Assembly: GCA_018816665.1 (NCBI GenBank)
Contig: JAHIVM010000118.1
Location: 1-6,880 of the forward strand
Direction of reading: 5' to 3'
From: Candidatus Zixiibacteriota bacterium
GTDB lineage: Bacteria; Zixibacteria; MSB-5A5; GN15; FEB-12
DNA length: 6,880 bases
The notes under the pieces are model-generated. The model searched no databases. It saw nothing but the letters and a program-made list of their open reading frames with translations, and was not told where the DNA came from. Shown one piece after another: positions 1 to 6,782 of this stretch (positions are counted from its first letter, which is position 1; each line of letters opens with the position of its first letter). Made by a program: the position numbers and the translations under genes.

Positions 1-147
1 CAGATGACCGGTCAGGAAACCCTGCCGGCCCAATGGTCAGGAGCAGCCAGTAACCGTCAATTCTCGTTTTATGCCGAAGTAGTATCCGGCGATGAACCGG
101 CTCTCCCGGAACGCCGCCGTCGCATTGTCACCAGGAGGAATCAATGA
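1..147 (+). CDS. C-terminal fragment of an unidentified protein, translationally coupled to the next gene
   Basis: Reading frame 1 is open from the first base of the window to a TGA at 145-147, giving the last 48 residues of a protein whose start lies to the left. I do not recognise the family. The fragment has a polar, aromatic-containing stretch (QFSFYAEVVSGDEP) and a very basic end (PERRRRIVTRRNQ). The stop overlaps the start of the next gene as ATGA (144-147), the usual arrangement for translational coupling. The two adjacent AGG arginine codons at 133-138 are also the Shine-Dalgarno sequence of the downstream gene, while the other five arginines in the fragment use CGC or CGT. Since no start is visible, the reality of the gene rests on the open frame, the ATGA overlap and the well-placed ribosome site. 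By context it should belong to the same operon as the exported protein that follows. Confidence 0.6.
   Translation, partial: QMTGQETLPAQWSGAASNRQFSFYAEVVSGDEPALPERRRRIVTRRNQ
133..138 (+). promoter_or_regulatory. Shine-Dalgarno sequence AGGAGG embedded in the upstream gene
   Basis: A perfect AGGAGG lies five bases before the ATG at 144 and fixes that start. It is read in frame as Arg-Arg near the end of the upstream coding fragment, so one sequence serves both genes. Confidence 0.85.
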
Positions 148-1601
148 TCAAGTACGTGATAGTTATCGTGAGCGTGTGGACGTCCGTCGCCGCGGCGGGT
201 CTGGTGAGCAACACCGGATCATCGTCCGAGGATTCGGTGAGCTGCTCGGTCTGGTCGCTGGACTCGCTCGGCAACCCCACTCCGGCCGACAGCTTCCTGG
301 TGGCCGTCACGGGTCCCTCCGGAGATTCCGTCTTCGGGGAAGCTATAGTAGCGTCCTCCGCCCGAATAGACAGTCTGGTGCTGGCCGACCGCGTAGTCTA
401 TACGTATCGTGCCGCCGTTGCGGATATCGATGGTTCCGGTTCGCCGGGCGTATACACGCTGAACATCCTGGCGGTACAAAACGCGCTGTCGCTGTCTACG
501 CCCAACACATGCGAGTTCCAGGTGGTACGCACCGGGTCCGTGTCTGATGTCAATATCTGCAGTATATCTCAGGACAGTGTGGCGGCTGATCGCTTTGAAA
601 CCATGCTCGACGGTTCCGGTGGTACCACGCTGTCGCTGGGTCGTCTGGCGATCTCCGGCGACAACGGGGGAGGTGGCTCGTTCACCGTCACCAACACCAG
701 CGGTCCCGGTATGCGTGTTATTGGACTGGCCGGATTCGGTCTGGATGTTCAGGGCTCCACTGCCGATATCAGCGCCGATCTCCTGGGTGATGTTCACGGC
801 GTGATTACGCCTGCAGACACCAACGCCTCAGGAGAGCAGATTGCGGTAATGCCGCCGCATTGGACTGCCGATGACTCAGCCGCGTACGGCGGCACGGCCT
901 CGGTTGACTCCGCCGCTCTGGCCCGGGCCGTGTGGAACGCACCGGCCGGCAACCACAGCGTCATCGGTTCGTTTGGCTCTTTTCTTGACGCCCCGGTGTC
1001 GTCGGTGACACCGGGAGGGTCAGGGGCCTACACGATAACGCTGACGGCCTTTGACTCGGTGAACCAGCAATCAGTGCCGGGAGTATGCCTCGCGGTGCGC
1101 AGTCTCGACCAACAATACCTGTGGGCTGCCGCTCGCACCGGTGTCGACGGTTCCGTCGGCGTCAATTTGGAGAGCGACAGCTTCCTGGTAATAGCAACCG
1201 CCACCGCATACAGCTTTGTGCCCTATGACACGCTGGTGGTATTCGCCGATGCCGTCGATACCGTGTTTGGTACCTGGCTTGATCCCGGCACACCGACCTC
1301 GCCGAGCCTGTGCCGGGTGTACGGATATCTCGTCGACGTTACCGGGCTACCTGAATCCGGGGTGGATGTGGAGGCGCATCTCCCGCGCGGAGTGACGCGA
1401 ACCGATGGCCGGGTAATTTCACCGTATCCTGTCACCACGCAGACCGACGCTACCGGCCTCTTCTGTCTTGATCTGATACCCTCTGAGATCATGGTCGGTG
1501 AGGATCCCAGGTACGAGATCAGCATCCACCGGGCCGATGGCACTATCCTGAAGCGGCGGGTCAGCGTCCCCGACGCGGCAATGTGGCAACTGACCTGGTG
1601 A
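144..1601 (+). CDS. Exported beta-rich protein with tail-fibre-like modules and a C-terminal regulatory-like domain
   Basis: This 485-residue protein begins with a hydrophobic segment (residues 4-18, one lysine before it, ending in Ala-Ala-Ala-Gly) that reads as a signal peptide, so it is probably exported. The mature part is almost all Ser/Thr/Gly/Val/Asp-rich beta-type sequence. Residues about 22-130 form one beta domain. Residues about 150-225 are a glycine-rich stretch containing LDGSGGTTLSLGRLAI and ending in DISADLLGDVHGVI. Residues 254-280 contain VDSAALARAVWNAP followed by a GSFGSFLD segment. From memory, both resemble modules of phage tail-fibre-like and large metagenomic structural proteins. 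Residues about 290-378 are another beta domain. Residues 389-485 look like a carboxypeptidase-regulatory-type beta sandwich (GYLVDVTGLPESGVDVEA, then TDATGLFCLDLIPS) closing with RRVSVPDAAMWQLTW. No catalytic motif is visible. The start is supported by AGGAGG and the ATGA overlap. A structural or adhesive surface role is inference only. Confidence 0.8.
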   Translation: MIKYVIVIVSVWTSVAAAGLVSNTGSSSEDSVSCSVWSLDSLGNPTPADSFLVAVTGPSGDSVFGEAIVASSARIDSLVLADRVVYTYRAAVADIDGSGSPGVYTLNILAVQNALSLSTPNTCEFQVVRTGSVSDVNICSISQDSVAADRFETMLDGSGGTTLSLGRLAISGDNGGGGSFTVTNTSGPGMRVIGLAGFGLDVQGSTADISADLLGDVHGVITPADTNASGEQIAVMPPHWTADDSAAYGGTASVDSAALARAVWNAPAGNHSVIGSFGSFLDAPVSSVTPGGSGAYTITLTAFDSVNQQSVPGVCLAVRSLDQQYLWAAARTGVDGSVGVNLESDSFLVIATATAYSFVPYDTLVVFADAVDTVFGTWLDPGTPTSPSLCRVYGYLVDVTGLPESGVDVEAHLPRGVTRTDGRVISPYPVTTQTDATGLFCLDLIPSEIMVGEDPRYEISIHRADGTILKRRVSVPDAAMWQLTW

Positions 1602-1620
1602 TTGTTGAAGTGCACAAAAG

Positions 1621-1651
1621 AAGGCCGCTCGCACCATCGTCGAGCGGCCTT
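1621..1651. terminator. Bidirectional intrinsic terminator between convergent genes
   Basis: AAGGCCGCTCG (1621-1631) and CGAGCGGCCTT (1641-1651) form a perfect 11-bp stem around a 9-base loop. On the plus strand the stem runs into TTTTT (1650-1654). On the minus strand it runs into CTTTTG. It lies 19 bases after the stop of the plus-strand gene and 23 bases beyond the stop of the minus-strand gene, so it can end both transcripts. Confidence 0.9.
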
Positions 1652-1674
1652 TTTATCGTCTCTGAGTCCGGTAT

Positions 1675-3816
1675 CTAGTGACAGGGGGCGGATGTCGCTC
1701 CGAACAGGAAATTCATGTAGTATACGGCATCGGCAATGTTAATGACGTTGTCGCAGTTGGCGTCGAAGCGCGGGTCAACTCCGGCCATGCCGGCTCCTCC
1801 CGTCACGTACGGTATCAGGGTCAGCAGATCATCAATATCCGTCAACCCGTCCCCGGTGTAGTCACCCTGAACATGAGCGAACGCGCAATCATACGAAACC
1901 ATGACGGTGGAGTAACCCTGGTTGTTGGCGGCATCGCGGGCCGACGTCCGGAGGAACACCGGAGTACCATCGTCAATCCCGGCTGACGACCAGGTGCATC
2001 CCCAGCCGTCAGTGCCGCTGAAATCAACGCAGGCCACCGGTCGACTGATGGTCCATGCCAGCGTTGTCATGGACACCATAATATCCACCGTATAGACTGT
2101 CTCGTCGAGCGTCAACTCGCTGACCCCGCCCCGGTCAATCATCACACCGCTCACCAGGCTGCCGGCGACCGGGTTGGCAACCGTCACCTCAAAGGCCGTA
2201 TCTGTAGCCTGCCAGCCCGAGAATCCATCTACTGCCACCCACAGGCCGGGATTACCGCCCAGGCCGAGTACCACCGTCCGCTGGCTTTCTTCGACCCAGG
2301 TACGCACATCGTAGTAGGTGGGATTGCGACGGTGGTCAAACTCGAATTCGGGTGTGTGATGGGCGAAGTGTGCCCGCCACCCGTTCAACAAAGCGTCATC
2401 GTAGGTACCGGAGTCCCGCCGTGTTTTCATTGCTTCCGCCAGCATTTCGGCCAGGTCCGTGACCGTGATGGAGGTGGTTGAATCCCGCAATACGCTGACA
2501 TACCCCCGGTCGTACCAGACCCGGGACGCCATGGCCGCCGCCGCCGGACCGGAGCAGTACTCGCCGTACTCTCCGTTGGCGATCAGGTTCCCGTCACCCG
2601 GATTGCCGTTAGTGTCTCCGAGGAGCGACTGCGAGAAAACAGTCAGACCTGTCGAGTAGGTGTCAATCGCCGGGAAACGGGCGACCTCGATATACGAGAT
2701 ATCTTCATCGGGGCAGGTAATCGAAAACTCCCACGGTGCACAAACGTACGATCCGCTGGGCAAACCGGCCAGACCGGGTACCGGTGGAGTCGGCTCCAGT
2801 CGAACAGGAGTTATCACCGACGACGTCGCTCCGGTTGTATCCACAAACGTAGTACGGATAGTATAGGCTCCCTCCGGCAAACCGGAGGTATGCCAGAACA
2901 CGCTGTAGCCCTGACCGGGCTCGGTGGGCGCAACACCATTTCTCAACGGTGCAGTACCGTCATAATCACGACCAATCTCCACATAAGCGCCACCGTCGGA
3001 GTATTCAAATGAGGCGTAGTCAACTGCCGGTGAGCCGGCCGTGTCATAGGCCCAGAGTTCTATGTTGGTACCAAAAACATCGGCGCCACTGTCCGGGCAC
3101 ACGAGCGAGGCCACCGGCGGAATCGCGGCGGTACCGCCGGGAATACCGGAGACCTCCATGGCCAGACGACCGGGAAAAGCGAAGTACTCATTGTCGGCGA
3201 GATCTACCCAGCCAACGGCGGTATCCCAGATATTGAAACTGGCGCATAGTACCGGGATTGAATCGCACAGCACAGCGCAACCAACGGATTGATCGATCGG
3301 AGAACCAAGGTAGTAGCCCGCAAAGAACGGCTCGTTGACGACAATCGGAGTATCCAGGGGAATCCAGACATTGTACGTGCCTGATCCGGGGATGGTCAGA
3401 TTCCATTCGGCCGACAATCCGAGCAGTTCTCCCGGGATCGGACAGCCGGGGACACTGGTCAGATCGGCCGCCTCGATATCCACTGATACCACCAGCGATG
3501 TCGCCGCTTCGAATCTCATGGGCATGTTGACTTCCAGGACAGTGTAGGGATACGCGTTGTCGCAGCTGTTGGCCGGATCAATCAGACCTTTGTACAGCTC
3601 GTAGCCGGTCACCCAGCCGTCTATTCGATACACGATATCATGGTTGTCGTTGGCAAGACACGTATCCGCCGCAGCCAGGGAGGCGCCGACATGGAGATCG
3701 GTTGGCGTATACTCGCCCAGTTTTTCAATCCTGACTTGCGTTTTCCCGGCGCCGTGGGCCGGCAAAACCGACAGCAGACAGAGATAACAACAGGCAGCGA
3801 CTGTCCGAATCGACAT
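1675..3816 (-). CDS. Secreted multidomain protein with degenerate C39-like core and C-terminal dockerin
   Basis: A 713-residue exported protein. Residues 1-22 are a signal peptide (hydrophobic core, cleavage probably after AHG). Residues about 25-225 form an N-terminal beta domain with several cysteines. Residues about 232-342 are Ig-like, with GLPEGAYTIRTTFVD typical of such folds. Residues about 357-555 contain CSGPAAAAMASRVW (Cys421) and, about 100 residues on, GLWVAVDGFSG followed by VANPVAG. This pattern recalls papain-like C39 peptidases, but the expected His is Leu525 and the Asp of the DP motif is Asn548, so catalysis is doubtful. Residues about 575-645 are again Ig-like. The end is a clear dockerin: two calcium loops with Asp652, Thr654, Asp656, Asp660, Asp663 and Asp685, Asn687, Asp689, Asn693, Asp696. 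The start has AGGAG (3823-3827) six bases ahead. No cohesin partner is in the window. Export and dockerin are firm, but the overall role is unknown. Confidence 0.88.
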   Translation of the reverse strand: MSIRTVAACCYLCLLSVLPAHGAGKTQVRIEKLGEYTPTDLHVGASLAAADTCLANDNHDIVYRIDGWVTGYELYKGLIDPANSCDNAYPYTVLEVNMPMRFEAATSLVVSVDIEAADLTSVPGCPIPGELLGLSAEWNLTIPGSGTYNVWIPLDTPIVVNEPFFAGYYLGSPIDQSVGCAVLCDSIPVLCASFNIWDTAVGWVDLADNEYFAFPGRLAMEVSGIPGGTAAIPPVASLVCPDSGADVFGTNIELWAYDTAGSPAVDYASFEYSDGGAYVEIGRDYDGTAPLRNGVAPTEPGQGYSVFWHTSGLPEGAYTIRTTFVDTTGATSSVITPVRLEPTPPVPGLAGLPSGSYVCAPWEFSITCPDEDISYIEVARFPAIDTYSTGLTVFSQSLLGDTNGNPGDGNLIANGEYGEYCSGPAAAAMASRVWYDRGYVSVLRDSTTSITVTDLAEMLAEAMKTRRDSGTYDDALLNGWRAHFAHHTPEFEFDHRRNPTYYDVRTWVEESQRTVVLGLGGNPGLWVAVDGFSGWQATDTAFEVTVANPVAGSLVSGVMIDRGGVSELTLDETVYTVDIMVSMTTLAWTISRPVACVDFSGTDGWGCTWSSAGIDDGTPVFLRTSARDAANNQGYSTVMVSYDCAFAHVQGDYTGDGLTDIDDLLTLIPYVTGGAGMAGVDPRFDANCDNVINIADAVYYMNFLFGATSAPCH

Positions 3817-3906
3817 AAGGCTCTCCTAATACTGTTTCTGTCCTATTAGTATGATTATCGAGCGGCCGGGGATATTCTTGATAGAGGAGGTCGAATTGAC
3901 TCCCCA

Positions 3907-3935
3907 CTTCACCTGTTGGCCGTCGGCAGGTGAAG
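3907..3935. repeat. Inverted repeat in the divergent intergenic region
   Basis: CTTCACCTG (3907-3915) and CAGGTGAAG (3927-3935) are perfect inverted copies separated by 11 bases. No T-tract follows on either strand, so it is not an ordinary terminator. Its place between two divergent genes, about 90 bases from one start and 210 from the other, fits an operator or an untranslated-region hairpin. Neither is proven. Confidence 0.6.
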
Positions 3936-4098
3936 CCTCCACGGCTGTCCGAGACCGTTCTTGTCAACTTGCGGGGAGGTGACAGACTGCTTGATCATGA
4001 GATGAACACTCCGGCAGAAAAACGCGGGTAAGCCCCCCATAGGCCTGACATCTCCCAGCGCAATTTTCGAACAAAGCCGTTTTGGATCATGGGGGAGG

Positions 4099-4119
4099 GA
4101 TAGAATAATCCGATAGAAT
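4099..4119 (+). repeat. Short direct repeat GATAGAAT upstream of the HD-GYP gene
   Basis: GATAGAAT occurs at 4099-4106 and again at 4112-4119, a 13-base period. Each copy contains TAGAAT, five of six matches to a -10 box, 24 to 42 bases before the start codon. No good -35 is seen. It could be overlapping promoters, a weak binding site or chance. Confidence 0.35.
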
Positions 4120-4142
4120 CACAAGAACAACAGCAGGAAAGG

Positions 4143-5672
4143 ATGGCCATGCACCGAGAGCCATGCAAGCGCATTCTGGTGGTGGATGACGAAAAGTATA
4201 TCTGCCGCATCATTGTGGAATCGCTCAGTCAGCAGTCCTATGACATCGTCTCGCTGACAGACCCGCGAGAAGCTCTCCAATATGTGGCCAACAATCCTGT
4301 TGATCTGGTTCTCACCGATCTCGTCATGGGTGAATACTCCGGCGTTGAAGTACTTGAGACGACCCTCGAGAATCACTCCGATGCCGTCGTTATTCTGATG
4401 ACCGCCCATCCCACGGTTCAGACTGCCATCTCGGTACTCAAGCGCGGCGCCTACGACTTCCTGGTCAAACCGTTCAAGCTGGAACTGCTCAAGGCCACGG
4501 TGACACGCGGTCTGGCTCACCAGAAAGTGCTGCGGGACAACCTGAGCCTGAAAGGTCAGGTGGAGTTTCTCAAGGTAGCCAACGCCTTTTTTGCGACCGG
4601 CATGGATATTGACGGTTACCTGGAGATGGTGCTGCGGTCCTGCAATACCGAACTGGCAGCCGTCGGCTCCGCCGTCATTGAACTCGATCCCCACTCGAAT
4701 GAGGTCAGTCGCTGGGTGTGCGAATGTGGCGATGACAGCGCCAGCGACAAGCTGATCGATGACCGGCTGCTGTTCCAGTTTGAGGGCGCGCGTAGCGCAA
4801 CTCCTGTGATTGCCTCGGAGACCGTGACCATCGATGGCAGTCAGATGTATGAGCTGCTTATCAGCAAGCCCATCTTGATTCGCAAGTCGCTCAACGGTGT
4901 AATCAATGTTCTGGTGCGCTCACGCACCGATCAGATCCCGCACGGGCGGCTCGATGTCCTGAGTATTCTGGCCGGTTCGGCGGCATCGGCCATGGCCAAT
5001 CACGAACTGCACCGGGCCCAGAAAAAGTCCTACATGCAGGCGATTCGCGCGCTCGCCAATGCTATTGAAGCCCGCGATACGTACACGGCCGGCCACACCG
5101 ATCGGGTGACCCGCCTGGCTGAATTGATCGCCCGGCACCTGGGCTGGAATGAGAATCAGATTCAGAATCTTCAGGTCGGCTCAATGCTTCATGACATCGG
5201 CAAAATCGGTGTTCCTGATTCCATCCTCAACAAAGTGTCCCGCCTTACCGATGAAGAGCGGGCCAATATGATGGTGCATCCGGAAGTGGGTTTGCGGATC
5301 ATTCGGGATATCGATCTCTTCAAACCGTCGATACCCTATATCCTGGCTCACCACGAACGGTACGATGGCAACGGCTACCCGCGCGGCCTCAAGGGCGAGC
5401 AGATCCCGATCGAGGGACGACTGCTGGCCGTGGCCGATACCTTCGACGCAATCATGTCGGACCGTCCGTATCGTGACGGCGCCGGGCTGGAGTTTGCTAC
5501 CCGTGAGCTGATCCAGAACAAGGGGACACAGTTCGATCCGGGTATTGTTGATGCCTTCCTGCAGGTACTGCTTTCGGGTCAGGTTGATTTCATGCAGTTG
5601 TATGGTCGCGATGAGGACTCCGCGATCGTTGAGTCAGCGCTGGCTAAAGAAAACGCAGCGGTACCGGCGTAA
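4143..5672 (+). CDS. REC-GAF-HD-GYP response regulator, predicted cyclic-di-GMP phosphodiesterase
   Basis: This 509-residue cytoplasmic protein is predicted to hydrolyse cyclic-di-GMP when controlled by a partner histidine kinase. Residues 9-125 are a receiver domain with the acidic pair Asp15/Asp16, phospho-acceptor Asp59 (LVLTDLVM), Thr87 and Lys109 followed by Pro. Residues about 140-290 look like a GAF sensor domain, ending in the usual LNGVINVLVRS segment and a helix leading out. Residues about 297-480 are the HD-GYP domain with every signature: AGHTDRV (His318), MLHDIGKIGVPD (His350, Asp351, Lys354), HPEVG (His379), HHERYDGNGYP (403-413) and RLLAVADTFDAI (Asp432, Asp435). It therefore looks catalytically intact. 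No kinase gene is adjacent. The ATG at 4143 has AGGA four bases before it. The in-frame ATG at 4149, two codons on, has AAGGA (4139-4143) at a better five-base spacing and may be the true start. The 3' end overlaps the convergent protease gene by 29 bp. Confidence 0.95.
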   Translation: MAMHREPCKRILVVDDEKYICRIIVESLSQQSYDIVSLTDPREALQYVANNPVDLVLTDLVMGEYSGVEVLETTLENHSDAVVILMTAHPTVQTAISVLKRGAYDFLVKPFKLELLKATVTRGLAHQKVLRDNLSLKGQVEFLKVANAFFATGMDIDGYLEMVLRSCNTELAAVGSAVIELDPHSNEVSRWVCECGDDSASDKLIDDRLLFQFEGARSATPVIASETVTIDGSQMYELLISKPILIRKSLNGVINVLVRSRTDQIPHGRLDVLSILAGSAASAMANHELHRAQKKSYMQAIRALANAIEARDTYTAGHTDRVTRLAELIARHLGWNENQIQNLQVGSMLHDIGKIGVPDSILNKVSRLTDEERANMMVHPEVGLRIIRDIDLFKPSIPYILAHHERYDGNGYPRGLKGEQIPIEGRLLAVADTFDAIMSDRPYRDGAGLEFATRELIQNKGTQFDPGIVDAFLQVLLSGQVDFMQLYGRDEDSAIVESALAKENAAVPA

Positions 5673-6705
5673 ACGACAGCACTAGAATCACCAGCGACAC
5701 CCATCCCATTATCAGAGCAGTTCGCGACGGCGCCCGGCTGTCATCAAGAGTCGGTGGATGACTCAATCCCATGTAGAAACCAAGACCGGCAAACAGCCAC
5801 CACATGGGATACCAGTAACCCAGGGCGGCCAGGCCTACCATCCCCAGACGGGCCAGCCAGACCTGCTTGCGGGGCGCCAGCCCGTACGCCACATGGCCGC
5901 CGTCGAGCTGGCCGATGGGCAGCATATTCAGCGCCGTCACCAGCAAACCGACCCAACCCGCCAGCAGCGGTTCGGTGATGGCTACCGTTGTGCCGGGTTC
6001 CATCGGCGCCATGAAGATCGGCTCCAGCAGTTTGATCAACAGCGATTCCCCAAAGATGATCATCCCCTCGGTGTCGGCGGGCGGATCCGTTGCAACCGTC
6101 CCGACCGCAGTCGATAATCCGTAAATCAGCCAGAACAGCGCCACAATCCACCCGGCGATCGGTCCCGCCGCACCCACCTCAAGCAGGTCCCGACGGTTCC
6201 AGAAGGGAGATTTGGTTTTGATGATGGCTCCGAAGGTGCCTATGAAATTGGGCGCCGGAATGAAGTACGGGAAAGACGTCACGATGCCGCGCCGACGGCT
6301 GGCGATATAGTGGCCCATTTCATGCACAAGCAGGATGGACATCAGCGCAAACGTGAACAGCAGACCGCCCCCCCCGGCCAGGTCCCAGCCAAAGCTGAGG
6401 GCGGGAACCAGGTACACGGTCAGAACAGTTGCCGCGAACAGCAGGATATTGAGCCTGGGGATATACAGGCGACGCCGCGAGTCCACTGTCAGGGTCAACA
6501 TGTCCTCAGACGGGTCGATCGTGAATGTATAGCCGGCCAGTTTCAGGCGCTCCTCAAGGAGCGCCACCGTATGGTCCGCATCGTACCGGTAGCGCAAACT
6601 CAGCGTCCATTGATGTCCCCGGATATAGTAGGCATCCACCAGGAACAGGTCGGACACCAAGGCGGAGATACGGTCGATTTGCTTCTCGTGCATCTTCTCA
6701 TTCAT
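5644..6705 (-). CDS. M50 family site-2-type intramembrane zinc metalloprotease, PDZ-less
   Basis: A 353-residue polytopic membrane protein if started at the ATG at 6705. It has a soluble N-terminal region of about 80 residues, then about six membrane segments (near 86-104, 113-135, 175-200, 246-264, 284-313, 329-346). The zinc-binding HEMGH lies at 128-132, with Glu129 as catalytic base. The second metal-ligand motif, LNMLPIGQLDGGH (259-271), supplies Asp268. GTFGAIIKTKSP and VGAAGPIAG, between them, are typical of the EGY1-like branch of site-2 proteases. No PDZ domain is present, unlike RseP. The family cleaves membrane-spanning substrates; the substrate here is unknown. The frame also opens at a GTG at 6741, but that codon has no ribosome site, abuts the T-tract of a terminator and lies upstream of the TATAAT box, so I prefer 6705. 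A third choice is the ATG at 6693. The 3' end overlaps the HD-GYP gene tail-to-tail. Confidence 0.93.
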   Translation of the reverse strand: MNEKMHEKQIDRISALVSDLFLVDAYYIRGHQWTLSLRYRYDADHTVALLEERLKLAGYTFTIDPSEDMLTLTVDSRRRLYIPRLNILLFAATVLTVYLVPALSFGWDLAGGGGLLFTFALMSILLVHEMGHYIASRRRGIVTSFPYFIPAPNFIGTFGAIIKTKSPFWNRRDLLEVGAAGPIAGWIVALFWLIYGLSTAVGTVATDPPADTEGMIIFGESLLIKLLEPIFMAPMEPGTTVAITEPLLAGWVGLLVTALNMLPIGQLDGGHVAYGLAPRKQVWLARLGMVGLAALGYWYPMWWLFAGLGFYMGLSHPPTLDDSRAPSRTALIMGWVSLVILVLSFTPVPLRFL

Positions 6706-6711
6706 GTGTCT

Positions 6712-6717
6712 ATTATA
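6712..6717 (-). promoter_or_regulatory. Probable -10 box (TATAAT) of the M50 protease gene
   Basis: A perfect TATAAT on the minus strand ends seven bases before the ATG at 6705, so transcription would start at or next to that ATG. The 17-base spacing puts TGAATT at the -35 position, a poor match to TTGACA. The box follows directly after the terminator of the upstream gene, where a new promoter is needed. Confidence 0.55.
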
Positions 6718-6743
6718 CGTATCGGCGAATTCCGAATTCACAC

Positions 6744-6782
6744 AAAAAAAAGAAGAAGCGAGGCCAAAAGCCTCGCTTCTTC
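6744..6782 (-). terminator. Intrinsic terminator of the upstream minus-strand gene
   Basis: GAAGAAGCGAGGC (6752-6764) and GCCTCGCTTCTTC (6770-6782) make a perfect 13-bp stem with a 5-base loop (CAAAA). On the minus strand it is followed at once by eight T residues (complement of 6744-6751). The direction of the T-tract shows that it ends transcription coming from the right. It begins 28 bases after the stop codon at 6811-6813. Confidence 0.92.

Larger units (their letters stand above)
3817..4142. other. Divergent intergenic region
   Basis: These 326 bases separate the starts of the secreted dockerin protein (minus) and the HD-GYP regulator (plus), so promoters for both must lie here. No credible small gene is visible. 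The features I can see are a Shine-Dalgarno for each gene, a 9-bp hairpin at 3907-3935 and a short direct repeat at 4099-4119. I could not identify a riboswitch consensus or a sigma-54 site, and no hexamer pair is good enough to name a promoter. Confidence 0.7.

Noticed and set aside
219..797. A 192-codon minus-strand open frame opposite the exported protein
   Set aside because: Its composition is rich in Arg, Gly and Thr without hydrophobic pattern, as expected from the antisense of a GC-rich gene. The plus-strand frame has a signal peptide, a ribosome site and a terminator.
3854..3859. GATAAT on the minus strand as the -10 box of the secreted dockerin protein gene
   Set aside because: It matches five of six positions and is well placed, but no hexamer 16 to 18 bases upstream resembles TTGACA, so I did not list it as a promoter.
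3725..3967. An 80-codon minus-strand open frame spanning the start of the dockerin protein gene
   Set aside because: It overlaps the signal-peptide region in another frame, has no protein-like domain pattern and no ribosome site, and conflicts with the well-supported start at 3816.
3997..4032. Very short open frames in the intergenic region (for example the ATG followed by nine codons at about 4002)
   Set aside because: They are under ten codons, lack a ribosome site and show nothing that separates them from chance.
3960..4090. Possible cyclic-di-GMP riboswitch ahead of the HD-GYP gene
   Set aside because: A riboswitch would suit the gene, but I could not match the conserved core or paired stems of the known c-di-GMP classes to this stretch.
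4119..4694. A 191-codon minus-strand open frame opposite the HD-GYP gene
   Set aside because: It is the antisense shadow of the receiver and GAF regions, whose motifs are unmistakable on the plus strand.
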